From NCBI GenBank assembly GCA_031002005.1, contig CM061918.1, positions 58,161,478-58,225,477 of the forward strand: a stretch of DNA of 64,000 nucleotides, in the 5' to 3' direction. Positions 1 to 11,489 of this stretch are shown here, one piece after another. A program made the position numbers and the translations under genes. The notes beneath the pieces were generated by a model that saw nothing but the letters and a program-made list of their open reading frames with translations, ran no database searches and had not been told where the DNA came from. Position 1 is the first letter of the stretch, and the number at the start of each line of letters is the position of its first letter. Source of the stretch: Vandiemenella viatica. Lineage: Eukaryota > Arthropoda > Insecta > Orthoptera > Morabidae.

Positions 1-628
1 GACCGAGGCACACAGGGCCAACACCCGGCATCATGGTGTGGGGAGCGATCTCCTACACTGGCCGTACACCTCTGGTGATCGTCGAGGGGACACTGAACAG
101 TGCACGGTACATTCAAACCGTCATCGAACCCATCGTTCTACCATTCCTAGACCAGCAAGGAAACATGCTGTTCCAACAGGACAATGCACGTCCACATGTA
201 TCCCGTGCCACCCAACGTGCTCTAGAAGTTGTAAGTCAACTACCCTGGCCAGCGAGATCTCCGGATCTGTCCCCCATTGAGCATGTTTGGGACTGGATGA
301 AACGTCGTCTCACGCGGTCTGCACGTCCAGCACGAACGCTGGTCCAGCTGAGGCGCCAGGTGGAAATGGCTTGGCATGCCATTCCACAGGACTACATCCA
401 GCACCTCTACGATCGTCTCCATGGGAGAATTGCAGCCTGCATTGCTGCGAAAGGAGGATATACACGGTACTAGTGCCGACATTGTGCATGCTCTGTTGCC
501 TGTGTCTATGTGCCTATGGTTCTGTCTGTGTGATCATGTGTTGTATCTGACCCCAGGAATGTGTATATAAAGTTTCCCATTCCTGGGACAATGAATTCAC
601 GGTGTTCTTATTTCAATTTCCAGGAGTG
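1..628 (+). mobile_element. Tc1-like DNA transposon, right-hand part
   Basis: The window opens inside a Tc1/mariner-superfamily element. It holds the C-terminal half of the transposase, a short 3' untranslated part, and a terminal inverted repeat ending in CCAGGAGTG at 628, followed by a TA target site at 629-630. The left end lies outside the window. The related block near 29951 lacks this element: there the flank reads straight through a TATA, so this is an insertion present in only one of the two copies. It landed inside an older, decayed Tc1-like relic. Confidence 0.9.
3..473 (+). CDS. Tc1-like transposase, C-terminal part, open at the window edge
   Basis: The frame is open from base 3 to the stop at 471-473. 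The DD34E catalytic core is visible: the second aspartate is in QQDNARPH and the glutamate in SPDLSPIEHVWD, with the usual 34-residue spacing by eye. MVWGAIS at 33 is the conserved strand before the core, not a start codon. The reading frame has no stops or frameshifts here, unlike every other transposase in the window, so this copy is young. The enzyme would cut and paste the element at TA sites; whether the N-terminal DNA-binding half is intact cannot be seen. Confidence 0.9.
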   Translation, partial: PRHTGPTPGIMVWGAISYTGRTPLVIVEGTLNSARYIQTVIEPIVLPFLDQQGNMLFQQDNARPHVSRATQRALEVVSQLPWPARSPDLSPIEHVWDWMKRRLTRSARPARTLVQLRRQVEMAWHAIPQDYIQHLYDRLHGRIAACIAAKGGYTRY

Positions 629-1780
629 TACGTGCCGAAGGCTGGATTTGGACATGGTGCAAAACCAACTAGCTTGTGGATCCAGTTTATTCATTAGGCA
701 CTATGTGAATTGATGGTGGTTTGAGACATTTTTACTTGGTCAAATTGAATTGATCCAAGGCAGGCCATAATGGTGCTCAGCTGTTGGATGATCATTTACA
801 ACTTCACATATGCTGATACCAAATGGAAGTTCCACGATATCACTCAGTCCTGGCTATTCATAATTTGTTTGAGGAGTACTCATGAAAACTGCAGAACATG
901 TAGATCTCAAGTATATATTTTGGTTATGTTCAACAGGGATCACTCTAGTAAACAAGACCCCTTACATTATTAATATGGAATCCATTGACTTTCAGCACGT
1001 CAGTATACATTTCAACTTAGCTTATTAATGTAATCATTAGGATTGACATGTAATTGCTGTGAGGGGTAGATGTTGTGGTCACATGCAACATTTAAATATT
1101 ATATGAAGAGACGTGGGACAGTTCTTTGAATTATGTACACTTTAATAGTAAAAATATACATCTTGCCACATGAAGGGAATAGCATCAATATAAATGTGTT
1201 ATTGTTTTCTTATACATCTATGTGTGTTAAAATGGCAGGCATAAATTATATAACCATCTCTTTTAAGCACTTCTATTTTTCTATCATAATTTTCATTAAA
1301 TGATATTCTTTGGAACTTAAAGAAAACTGGCACCTAATGAAGATGAAGTACAACATTCACAAAATTTTAGTATTAATGTAATATACGTCTTTACTTCAGT
1401 GTATCCTTATCACAGATTTTTATTTTGTGACTTTATCACCATTTTATAATTGTTATACAAGACTGATATTGATTATTGCTGTAATGCCTTGCATAGGAGT
1501 TTGAATATTCCACAGGAAGAAGTCATTTTCCTAAGAAAAATTGTGGTTAAACTTCACATAAATTAAATGACAGTGGTAGAACAAGGTCATTTTGATGTTA
1601 AACTGGAAATGATGTGCAAATTCTCATTCCAGCAATATCATAATGAAGGTGGTTTGTCATTCATCTTACAACAGGCAAAAACCATTGTGAGCTTTCATTA
1701 ATATTTATGGCCCTATTTAATTATGCAATCTCTTATTCAACCCTGATCATACTGATATCCCTGTACTGCACGTTTCTCAC

Positions 1781-1991
1781 CTGCTGACAGAATGATGATG
1801 ATGGTGATGGTAGAGGCGATGGCCAGGTCGGACGCCTACATCAGAGTGGAACGAACGCACTGTAGCGGCCGGAGGAGGTGACGTACTGGGTTCGATGTTG
1901 TCACACGTCTCGGACAGTGTTTGGTCCAACTCTTGCTCCAGGGCACGCTGTTTACGCACGTACAAACTTGGCAGCTGGGATAGACCCAGGC
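1781..1991 (-). CDS. Apc: Apc exon 10, copy B (end of armadillo domain)
   Basis: This duplicates the exon at 31107-31317, with the same acceptor, the same GTGAG donor and the same predicted protein. It encodes LPSLYVRKQRALEQELD, matching the conserved segment just after the armadillo repeats of APC, then a low-complexity tail with six histidines. Differences from the other copy (for example GAT/GAC and ACA/ACC codons) are synonymous. It sits downstream of the SAMP exon on this scaffold, which makes no sense for a normal Apc transcript and supports a haplotype duplicate. Confidence 0.85.
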
Positions 1992-4353
1992 CTAGAAATG
2001 GAACAATAAATATGGAATATGAAATTTTAAAATACTAAAAAAGTAGAGAACGAAACTAGATTAATGTCTGTATAACTATTTTGAAAAGTATTTGTACATT
2101 TCATTTCTCTGATAGTTGTTATCAACTTTCCACTACTGGAAATATGGTCATTACTAAAGCTTATTAAAATTTAGTGGCTTCATTTTTCTTTTCTCTCTTT
2201 CTTGGCCTCTCCAAAACTTCAAAACAAAAATCAGATATACGTAACACGTCAGCTCTGGTCCTCATGGTCACATTAAACTGTGAATGAACAGTTCTGGTTA
2301 GAGCACACATATAATTTTCTATGATTATAGACAAAAATCTTCAATGAAAATCATTTATCTTCCCAGTTGGGAGACATCACCTAATAACATGCTGGACATG
2401 CAGATGTTAACACTCCAGTTATACTAAAGTGATTACCTCACAACAAACTGATTGTATGATAAAGTGTTAAATTATAGCACAAGGGTTTTCTGAAATAAGA
2501 CTTACTGAAGCTTCTCAGTTAACTGAATAGAGGAAGGACTGTAAAAACATTGTATATCACCTTTGGAAACATATAATGGCAAATATCAGTCATGATTTAG
2601 GCAGCCTGATAAATGCATGCAGAAACAACTTACTGTGAAACATAAAAAAATATGCAGGCTATCTGATGGAATAAAAAAAGAAGTACTTTCTATACAATTT
2701 TTGAATTTTTTGCTAGATGGAAGAGTACAGTGAATAGTGGGTCTAATCGAAACCATTTCCCAAAAAGTGAATGCAGAAACTAGGAAATATTAACAAGAAG
2801 AATTAATAATATAAAGAAAGATGAAAATACATCTAGTAAAGCAAAAATCTTTGATAGAAAATATTATTTTTTAATGCAGATAATAAAAAAAGGCGAATAA
2901 ACATTTTAAATGCTAATAAAAAATTGTTGCAGGCCATAATTTTCCCTTTAGTCGTTTGCCAATGTGAAAGAGTTGTTAACAAGAGGTGAATTGCATATAA
3001 TGTAAAATAAATAAAAACTAGTTGCACTGGCATTATCTAAGTAAACCAACCATCATATGAATCAGAAGTTATGTGAAAGGACAAAGAATAGTGTGCATCT
3101 CTCCATACAATGATTATTTTATTAAATAAAATAAATAGCCAAGTCACCGATGAATCATAAGCAATTTGAAGTTAATGAATGGATGCTGTGCAGAGAGAGA
3201 TGCATCAAGATTGTCGCAGAATGCGTAACTCCACCATCCATCCTACCCCATTACCTAACTCACTCCACCAGGCTTAGTACCCCACCAGGCTTCCTACCCC
3301 ACCACGTCTGCCCTAAGAGGCACTCAGCACATGTGACAATATCACCAACAACCATTGCCCAGCTTGGTCTATGCAAGGAGAGCCCAACACTTTGCCAGGA
3401 GATAAAGTCAGAGAGTGACTTTCAAATGTCATATCAAATTGACACACTCCCCTGGTGGGAGGCCTCAAAGCACTTTATACAAATTGAAGTTAATTAGCAC
3501 AACATGCTTTGCAAAACAGACTGCAGATAGTACATGTTTGTGTGAGATTTTCATTTAAACATAACCTATTCCTTCTGAAGCAAACTCGAAAATAACATAA
3601 TAATGAAGATGCTACAAGGAGTCTGTGATGACCAAAGTATCATAAACACAGTGGATGTGGTTTAGTTAACCATTTACAACAATTACTTTGTATACTTCTT
3701 CTAAGGAATTTTGGAAAACAGCTCCAGCATGCAAGAATGAAGACTCAATATTAATTTCCACAGAACAAAAATTACGATTATCATCAAGAAGAAGATGGAA
3801 ACTAAGTGTGATAGAAATTTGAGTACCTACGATGCTGGTTGAATAAAAAATACGACAGTTATGGCACACCAAGGGCTACATTATGAAACCTCGAGCATTT
3901 TGTGTGAAGCTGCTACCTACAGTTCATTATCTGCTGTTGAGTCATGGAATGTTGTGTGTTGTTGGTACTACTTAATGAAATCAATGCTTGCACTTTAGAG
4001 GCATGACTTGATTGACTGAAGTTGATAGATCAAGTAACTGACAAAAACAATCTGCGACTCAGTAATACAAAAAGAACCTCCAAAACTTATAGATGTAATA
4101 AAGCAACGTATACTTGTTGCATCACATGAAATTATGGCTTCAGACTTAGGCAGCATATCACCAAACAGAATACAGAAAGGAAATGAGGACATCAGTGAAA
4201 AAGATTTTCTTGGTCATCAAACCTCTGGCAGTGGTTCACCAACCACAACACAAACACCTCGATATGCAGATACGAAGAATCACTCCCAATGGTTGCCACC
4301 CTTTCTATGAGGAGAGAGAATTGCGAGAGGTACCCACCACTCAGGAATCTTAC
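1992..4353. other. Intron between Apc exons 9 and 10, copy B
   Basis: AT-rich intronic DNA that aligns in pieces with 31318-33671. It includes an extra ~650 bases around 2540-3190 compared with the other copy. It lacks the SINE present there: the empty site is near 3600, at the ATAATAATGA motif. I see no coding signal. Confidence 0.7.
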
Positions 4354-4637
4354 CTTTTGCTGTTGCATCAAGTGGAAAAACTGCCTCATGGCTGGGTCTG
4401 GCAGCTAGCAAGTTCTTGAGCGCAGCAGAAGATCCCATCGAGATCATTTTGTGCTTGGAGTGCACCAGTGAGCGCAGCATGGCGACTGCACCCAGCTCCC
4501 ATAGTGTGTGCTGGTCACGCGGGCAGCGTGCCGACAGGTTCCACAGTGCCCCACATGCGTTGCTCACCACTGTCAGTGAGGGGGACTTCAGCTGCTGAAG
4601 GAGAATCTGCAGGCAATTGTGGTCTCGCAGTATTTGC
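4354..4637 (-). CDS. Apc: Apc exon 9, copy B (armadillo repeats)
   Basis: Same length (284 bases), phases and encoded protein as 33672-33955. It reads RQIL...NCLQ and then SNACGALWNLSARCPRDQ, followed by HSKHKMISMGSSAALKNL, unmistakable APC armadillo sequence. The acceptor CCATAG and the donor GTAAGA are both intact. All differences I noted from the other copy fall at third codon positions (for example CAA/CAG and AAA/AAG). Confidence 0.88.
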
Positions 4638-5189
4638 CTATGGATTCAAAACAATATGTTTAAGTTAAAAAACAAAACCACAAGAACTTACTAACAGAAG
4701 ATAAAAATTACTATTATCTTGATGTTAAGGATGGAGAGGAAGGTCATCACACTGAATATGGTGCAATGGAGTACAAAATACATGCATGCATAAGAATTTT
4801 TTTTTCCAGAAATGACACTTCCTCCTTCAGTAAGGAGAATCACGTAACCATGAACAAGAGCTTTGCATATTTTGTGTGTGATTGTATTATGTTGCACAAT
4901 TTAAATAGAATGAATGGGGCAGGCTGCACTGACCATAGTGATCTGGTGAAGGTGATACTTCAGTAGACAATAATGTACTAAGTAACCATGCCACTGGGAT
5001 AATTAAGGGAAGCCTTGTAATTCCAGAATAATAATGCTCTGAGATGGATATTGGATCTAGCTACTCCTGAATGTTAGGTATCAAATCATTGTATCACCTG
5101 TACAAAATCTTATTTAATTTCAACCTCACAGATTCTTGACAAAAATCTTTAGATTCAGCAGGGGATTTCAGATAAGACATGTGAAGAGA

Positions 5190-5191
<2 letters not shown>

Positions 5192-5270
<79 letters not shown>
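5192..5270. repeat. (CA)n(CT)n microsatellite
   Basis: A pure CA run of about 35 bases passes directly into a CT run of about 44 bases. The matching place in the other copy (near 34711) has only a CA run, with different DNA before it. This is therefore a highly variable locus. Confidence 0.98.
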
Positions 5271-5273
<3 letters not shown>

Positions 5274-5649
5274 TCATTCTCAGAAACTACATTCAAAAGC
5301 AGTCCTGCCAAGTGTTTTCTGGAACAGTAAAAGATCTCTTTTGTAGATAGCAACTCCTTGTTTGGGAGTTGAAAACTTGTTTCCAACACTCCAGACTTTT
5401 TTACTGTTGGGAATAGCAATGGAGCCTGATCAGAACTGTAAGGAGGTTGAGTCATGATTTTGACCTCTGTAGACTCAAAGAACTGGATGGTGATGCTTGC
5501 AAACAATGACAATCCTTTGCTCCTTGAAAGTATGATTTCTATGTGACCACTTTTTGAGAAGAAAGTGACCACTATTTTTATGCTGACTCATCTGATGTTC
5601 ACTTTTGTTGGCAGATTGACTTCAGAAAAGATCCACAATGCTGACTGAC

Positions 5650-5885
5650 TTTTTTATAGTCTAAGACTTTACGCCTCATTAACTTCAAGGACATTCAAGG
5701 TGGGAAAGGTATGGGGACAAGGAACTGGAAGGAATTCGGCCATGGCTTTCTGAAGGAAGCATCCTAGCATTTGCCTGGTGGAGAAATCATGGAAATCCCA
5801 AATCTGGATGGCGGGATGGGGATTCAAATCGGCATCCTCCTGAATGTGAGGCCTGAGCGTTAACTACTCACCCACCACACTCGGT
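5650..5885 (-). mobile_element. tRNA-derived SINE, shared by both copies
   Basis: A member of the SINE family seen repeatedly here. Read on the minus strand it starts ACCGAG, passes a degraded B-box region (GATTTGAATCC) and a body with CCAGATTTGGG, and ends in an A-rich tail (a T run at 5650 on the plus strand). TGACTGAC before it and GACTGAC after it look like the target duplication. The same insertion is at 35153-35387, so it predates the split of the two copies. Confidence 0.8.
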
Positions 5886-6041
5886 GCGACTGACATTTAG
5901 CCTTCAGATCAAAATGGTAAATGTATTTATATTTTCTTTAGACATCACTGCCAAAATGCATTCATTTCATTTATTAGCCAATTTGACTACACAATTTACA
6001 CACTATATTTCAACTGAGTTTCTCTATGACAAGTTCCATAC

Positions 6042-6190
6042 CTGTAGTCTTCTCTGACAGCTATATGACTTGAAATGTTACGCAGTATTCCTCCAGCATT
6101 CTCCACTATAGCTAGTGTTTTAGATGGTCCTTTATAGGTCAGCATTTCTACTAGGAAGCCCAAAGCACCTTCTACTGCACATATATCCAC
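6042..6190 (-). CDS. Apc: Apc exon 8, copy B (armadillo repeat)
   Basis: 149 bases, starting in phase 0 and ending in phase 2, exactly as in 35545-35693. It encodes VDICAVEGALGFLVEMLTY and then AIVENAGGILRNISSHIA, matching the APC armadillo segment ADICAV...GGILRN. Substitutions relative to the other copy that I noted (for example ACA/ACT, CTG/CTA, ACC/ACT) are silent. Confidence 0.88.
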
Positions 6191-6291
6191 CTGTGAATAA
6201 AACAGCAGTACATTCACATAAGTAATATACTGTTCAAATCTTTTTGTTCTGGTACATATGGAGACTGCAGAAACTTAGTGGAGCCTCTGAC

Positions 6292-6474
6292 CTTATTCAA
6301 GCTGCAATGGGCAGACAGGTTCCACAGAGCTGAGAGGATTGATTTGAGTGTGGCTTCTTTGGTGCCTGCCATAGCTGCACGTACCAGAGCTGGGACTGCC
6401 CCCACCTCACGCAGGGCCTGTTTACTGGCGCCATCTGCTCGCCAAGACAAGTTACGTAGAACACTTGCTGTCAC
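6292..6474 (-). CDS. Apc: Apc exon 7, copy B (armadillo repeat)
   Basis: 183 bases, phase 0 to 0. It encodes VTASVLRNLSWRADGASKQ and ends in LSALWNLSAHCSLNK, a signature APC armadillo stretch. The protein is identical to that of 35795-35977. The intron to exon 8 is only 101 bases, as in the other copy. Confidence 0.88.
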
Positions 6475-6639
6475 CTGGAAAAAGAAAACAGCTGGACTGA
6501 GGTGCAAACTTATACCATATCAATTATAGCACTGCGAGGTTCACAGGATGGAGAGAAGGCAGAGAACTGATACATGCAATATGAAACACTATTCCTAACA
6601 AAAACCCTTCAGTCATTATGACTGGTTTAAATGTGCACA

Positions 6640-6775
6640 CATCTTTCACCTTACCATATGTCTCACGTTCTACATGACTAAGGCTTTTTAATGAAATACT
6701 GAAATGAGCATACGTATTTTAGTGTTTGTCTTGATCGTTCTGCCTTCATCTGTGGTAAGTGATGAGTTATTTTCA
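6640..6775 (+). mobile_element. Penelope-like element 3' end fragment (copy B)
   Basis: The segment from CATATGTCTCACG to GGTAAGTGATGAG resembles the last ~130 bases of the Penelope-like relic at 13591-14290, including CTGCCTTCATCTGTGGTAAG. The matching copy is at about 36400-36525. No coding part remains, which fits 5' truncation. Confidence 0.6.
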
Positions 6776-8703
6776 CTACTCTTTCTTAAATTTTTTAATA
6801 TCAAAGTGCTTATTAACATTATTTACCCTTATAAACATGAACAATGGTGTTAAACTGCACATTATGATTGCAAGATTGAGTTCAAAGTAGTAAAGCATAC
6901 AAACTATCCAAAATTAAGGATTATAACTGTTAAACTAAAAATAAGAAAGGAAGTCATTTGACTATTTGGAGAATAGCTCATCGGACTCGAACTGCACCCT
7001 GAATGAGATTGCTTCAATTCAAACAATTTTTGTAGTGGACTGAAACAAATCACATTACATAATGGGTTATTAAGTAGACAGTAACAGTAAACAAATCCTG
7101 TTTCCCAAATTCTATATGAAGAAATTTTTCCACATCAATATTCCATTGTTATCTATAGGCCAGTTGCCCCTCACCACAATGCATCCATAATTTCAGGGCC
7201 CAAGTACTAATGGATTACTGTGGCATCTAACAAAAATACCTTCTTGATTACTATAACATTCATTAATCACAAAATCTACCTTGTTTATTCTAGGTGTGTT
7301 CCTTCCCTTCATTTCAAAGTATTCAACAATTACAAAACATTAATAATAATAATCACTTTTTTGTTCAATATATCATATTCATTAATCCAAGAAGGCTAAC
7401 ACATTAGTTTGCTGCATATCCAACAAGACTGATAGACTGACATAAAGCAGCTCCAACTTATTCTTTGCAAAATCAGAGCATTTTGTAAAACCAGACTCAG
7501 TCTAGAATGACTGGGCTACTAGTTATAAAGCACAATGCCACTTTGTGACGCATATCACATTTTTGACTCACAGATAAATTATTGACAATTCAAAGGATTC
7601 CCATGTCTGGAGAAGCATTCACTTCGAATATTTCTTCCGATCTTGTCAAAGTTAACACATCGTCGTGGAAAAAAATGTATCTCAATTCCTCTGAATAATA
7701 TGATACCCTTTGCGTGCTGAAATCATGATAAATTTTTTGACTGCAAGAATTAACTAAATCTGAGCAGTATTTCTTGTATGAATTGTGTTAAATGAAAACT
7801 GGACACTAATTTGTGTGTTCTTTTATCATACATTTCTCAGCTTTCTGACTTCACATCAAAATGAAACATGCCCTCTTTTACCCCTGGGACAGTGGGTAAT
7901 ACAATATTTTAAAAACGCATCAAACTCTGATCAGTGGTTTTTGTCTGAATCGTATTGAACTTATGGACACTTATCTTAAATTTCTCAGCTTCCTGAGTTA
8001 ACATCAAAGATATCTTATTTTACCCCCTGGAACAGGGGCTGTACATTAATCAATACCACAAACAAACCCAACCACCAGTTTTTGTCTGAAACCCATTAAA
8101 TTAAACAGACAGACACAAATTTGAAAAAATTTCCTTTCCTATAGTTCAGTAACTATACCCTGAATCACTTTTTCAAATATATCTTAAATCTACATATGTT
8201 TTTTCCAGTTACAGTCCTATTACATGTATAGATAATTTTATTCACAGCTCTCACTACTTTCTATTTCACCTTTTCTTCTCCAAATTTTAACTTTCAGTCC
8301 ACTGTAATTTATGTAACAATGCACAGTTCTATTTTTCTTTCCTTATATTTGATTTTTCTCCTTAATTTTGTTCACATAATTCAGTAATTCTTATGTTCCC
8401 TCAACCATATCAGGTGTGACCTGAACTTTATCAGGCATGAGCATTTTTCTTGAGATTTCTCGGATACTTCCACAAACGAGTTGAATGCCAATGGAAATAA
8501 GCTGCAACTCTTCATCATCCTATTATTAACAATCCTTCGCTTTCTTTGGATTGATACAATTAACAGAACCTTCTTTTTGTTTTTTCTTGACACCCTCAAC
8601 CTTTCCTAACTGATACATTCCCCCCCCCCTTTTTATCTGCTCTCATTTGTATTTTTAAGTAGAACTTGAGTCAATCTTCTGTTAGAATTCAAACTTTCTT
8701 GTT

Positions 8704-8704
<1 letters not shown>

Positions 8705-8769
<65 letters not shown>
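8705..8769. repeat. Poly-T tract
   Basis: 65 consecutive T bases. The equivalent place in the other copy (near 39591) has only a short T run broken by A. Such runs are prone to assembly and sequencing length error. Confidence 0.95.
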
Positions 8770-8774
<5 letters not shown>

Positions 8775-9374
8775 ATAACTAAAAGATTTCGTCAAATATG
8801 CAACACCGTACAGAACAATTTTTACTGACTGACCTCAGTTACTTGTTCCCTATTTTAAATGTTCTTAGGCACAAAACAAAACGAATTTCTGCAAGTTGCT
8901 CATATTACTGTTTAGACACCACAAGGATTAGGTGGAACTATAATCATGTGAGATTGTTATATGTCTTACACAAAAATAGAGATTAAAATTTAATTTATGG
9001 AACTGGAAGATGCCATGCACTGCCAAATTGAAATTACACTAGTATTCGAATATTCACTCCTTAGTATGTGCAAATTTCCAATTTAACTACTTTTCTATAA
9101 AAACTGTGAAAATCATTTCTCAAATGTCAAAAGAGACACAAAATCGTTAACTATTACAAAAACATGCTGCATGGTTATAGAAATTAAACTTATACCTGTT
9201 TACGAAAGACATTTTCAGGAAATTTTTGTTGATTCTGGAAACAACTTTAAAATACAAAATTATGAAAATTATGATAGATGATATAATTAACAATTTCTTT
9301 TAATATTACATTACATCTATTGCATGATTTTATTAAATGTATACTGCAAAGCTATTTTTAATTTTCTTTTTAAG

Positions 9375-10374
9375 NNNNNNNNNNNNNNNNNNNNNNNNNN
9401 NNNNNNNNNNNNNNNNNNNNNNNNNNNNNNNNNNNNNNNNNNNNNNNNNNNNNNNNNNNNNNNNNNNNNNNNNNNNNNNNNNNNNNNNNNNNNNNNNNNN
9501 NNNNNNNNNNNNNNNNNNNNNNNNNNNNNNNNNNNNNNNNNNNNNNNNNNNNNNNNNNNNNNNNNNNNNNNNNNNNNNNNNNNNNNNNNNNNNNNNNNNN
9601 NNNNNNNNNNNNNNNNNNNNNNNNNNNNNNNNNNNNNNNNNNNNNNNNNNNNNNNNNNNNNNNNNNNNNNNNNNNNNNNNNNNNNNNNNNNNNNNNNNNN
9701 NNNNNNNNNNNNNNNNNNNNNNNNNNNNNNNNNNNNNNNNNNNNNNNNNNNNNNNNNNNNNNNNNNNNNNNNNNNNNNNNNNNNNNNNNNNNNNNNNNNN
9801 NNNNNNNNNNNNNNNNNNNNNNNNNNNNNNNNNNNNNNNNNNNNNNNNNNNNNNNNNNNNNNNNNNNNNNNNNNNNNNNNNNNNNNNNNNNNNNNNNNNN
9901 NNNNNNNNNNNNNNNNNNNNNNNNNNNNNNNNNNNNNNNNNNNNNNNNNNNNNNNNNNNNNNNNNNNNNNNNNNNNNNNNNNNNNNNNNNNNNNNNNNNN
10001 NNNNNNNNNNNNNNNNNNNNNNNNNNNNNNNNNNNNNNNNNNNNNNNNNNNNNNNNNNNNNNNNNNNNNNNNNNNNNNNNNNNNNNNNNNNNNNNNNNNN
10101 NNNNNNNNNNNNNNNNNNNNNNNNNNNNNNNNNNNNNNNNNNNNNNNNNNNNNNNNNNNNNNNNNNNNNNNNNNNNNNNNNNNNNNNNNNNNNNNNNNNN
10201 NNNNNNNNNNNNNNNNNNNNNNNNNNNNNNNNNNNNNNNNNNNNNNNNNNNNNNNNNNNNNNNNNNNNNNNNNNNNNNNNNNNNNNNNNNNNNNNNNNNN
10301 NNNNNNNNNNNNNNNNNNNNNNNNNNNNNNNNNNNNNNNNNNNNNNNNNNNNNNNNNNNNNNNNNNNNNNNNNN
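9375..10374. other. Assembly gap of exactly 1000 N
   Basis: A round-number run of N, so a scaffolding placeholder and not a measured distance. Its left edge falls mid-intron at a point matching 40214. Its right edge begins the intron downstream of Apc exon 17. Confidence 0.99.
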
Positions 10375-10474
10375 GAGTGAAATGGCATTCTGAAATTGAG
10401 GAATTAAGGTGTTTTAATAAGGATTCTTTTTTAATTAAGTCATCCGAGAATAAATAATAATAACAATAATACAA

Positions 10475-10720
10475 AATTATCATCATCATCATTATCGTTG
10501 GGGACCATATCCAGTTTCCCGGATGTGGTTTACGAGTCTTGGTTATTATATACGATTGTTTTCCACTGTCTCCTATCCAGAAAAGTTTCTCTGTCTAGTG
10601 ATGTATCCCCAATTCCAGCCTCTTCTCTCTACGTCGTCCTTCAGTTGGTCTGTCCATCTTCTTCTTGGTTTTCCCACTGGTCGTTTGCCAACTATCCTTT
10701 TTTCCAAATAAGTTTAAATA
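10475..10720 (-). pseudogene. RTE-like LINE relic, 3' end of reverse transcriptase ORF
   Basis: Read on the minus strand this gives GKRPVGKPRRRWTDQLKDDV followed by ERRGWNW, then a stop. That is the typical C-terminal R-P-x-G-x-P-x-x-R-W-x-D signature of RTE/Jockey-type LINE polyproteins. It ends in a short ATG/ATT-rich repeat (10478-10497), as RTE-like tails often do. It is 5' truncated and sits in the intron after Apc exon 17. Confidence 0.65.
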
Positions 10721-11016
10721 CAAGGATAGAAAATGTAATCCCAAGTTAAAAAAAAAAAAATGGGTGTATGGTTTATTGAAAATAAGGTCATTTGTGCTGG
10801 CCAACCCCCACTAAAGCTGAGGCATGAGGAATGCATTTGACTTTGAAAAGTTTCATCAAGAAATGTTAAATATGATGCAAATGTGTTTTTGGAATAATTA
10901 TTAAATTATTCGCCACAGAAGTGATACGTATAAAAGATTTAATACTTATTCAGAAGAACTGAAAAATTATGAATAAGTTGTTCACAAAGTAGTGTTTATA
11001 TTTATATTTCATTTAC

Positions 11017-11201
11017 CGAGATGTCTGGCTGCAGGCAGCAGATGCACCCTTTCTCTATCAGGAGGTCTACCCACAACCTCCCCTGTTCTGCGGCCATTTA
11101 CTGATGGCAATCCCGACTGCCGTGGTCCAGGACTTGGGGGAACCGTCTGGGTGGGAGAGTCTGGAAGCTCACTGGGAGAAACAGCACCACTTGTCCGACG
11201 A
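11017..11201 (-). CDS. Apc: Apc exon 17 (SAMP axin-binding motif)
   Basis: 185 bases with acceptor TTCCAG and donor GTAAAT. It completes an AGT codon with exon 16 and reads SRRTSGAVSPSELPDSPTQT. That matches the SAMP repeat of APC, the axin-binding site, including the invariant SPSxLPDSP core. About 40 further proline- and arginine-rich residues follow to HL, ending in phase 1. It is the last exon of the main chain in the window; the next exon should start with two bases of a split codon, and no such exon is visible before the gap. Confidence 0.9.
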
Positions 11202-11489
11202 CTGGAACATACAAAACATTAGACACTGAAGGATCAAAAAGTGATAGGCACACAATATGCATTACAATATCTTTGATGACAATATCTATCTATCCCATCT
11301 AGAGCAATTTCCAACCATAGATCAGTGCCCACTATTGTATTTTTGAAGCATGTGTCTTTTGTTAAACTACCTGCTTTTTAGGTCTGTTGTGTGATGGGGG
11401 AAGAGGATGTGTTTTATTTATTTGGTAGTCTTGTTGCAGCCTTACTGCCTCAAACATGGAAAAGTGTTAAGTTTACTTCTGCTATCATA

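Larger units (their letters stand above)
4638..6041. other. Intron between Apc exons 8 and 9, copy B
   Basis: AT-rich intron aligned with 33956-35544. It contains a CA/CT microsatellite (5192-5270) and a SINE (5650-5885) that is also present in the other copy. Nothing else is recognised. Confidence 0.7.
630..9374. repeat. Left copy (B) of a duplicated Apc block; probable second haplotype
   Basis: This segment is collinear, in the same orientation, with 29951-40214. It contains the same four Apc armadillo exons with identical predicted proteins. In a hand-aligned intron stretch of about 240 bases I count roughly 8-10 differences. Larger differences are insertions: B lacks the SINEs at 32644 and 36137, the solo LTR at 37343 and about 200 bases before the CA repeat at 34711. 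It has a long CT run and a roughly 65-base T run of its own. The copy ends at the N gap at a point matching 40214. The first ~70 bases after 630 are the tail of a shared Tc1-like relic. Confidence 0.9.
6475..9374. other. Intron upstream of Apc exon 7, copy B, ending at the gap
   Basis: Aligned with 35978-40214 but shorter, because the SINE at 36137 and the solo LTR at 37343 are absent. It includes a Penelope-like 3' end (about 6640-6775). Two diverged copies of a unit containing TTTTACCCC and CTGG-ACA-GGG lie at about 7830-8060. A T run is at 8705-8769. I see no exon. Confidence 0.7.

Noticed and set aside
5168..5572. 134-codon minus-strand frame with ER and CV repeats
   Set aside because: It is the translation of the CA/CT microsatellite and has no domain.
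1781..6474. A genuine tandem duplication of Apc armadillo exons producing a longer protein
   Set aside because: The duplicated exons lie after the SAMP exon, end at a scaffold gap, and come with whole introns in allelic-looking divergence; an assembly duplicate explains it more simply.
9317..10492. Open frames of about 350-390 codons across the gap
   Set aside because: They consist almost entirely of N; there is no sequence to translate.
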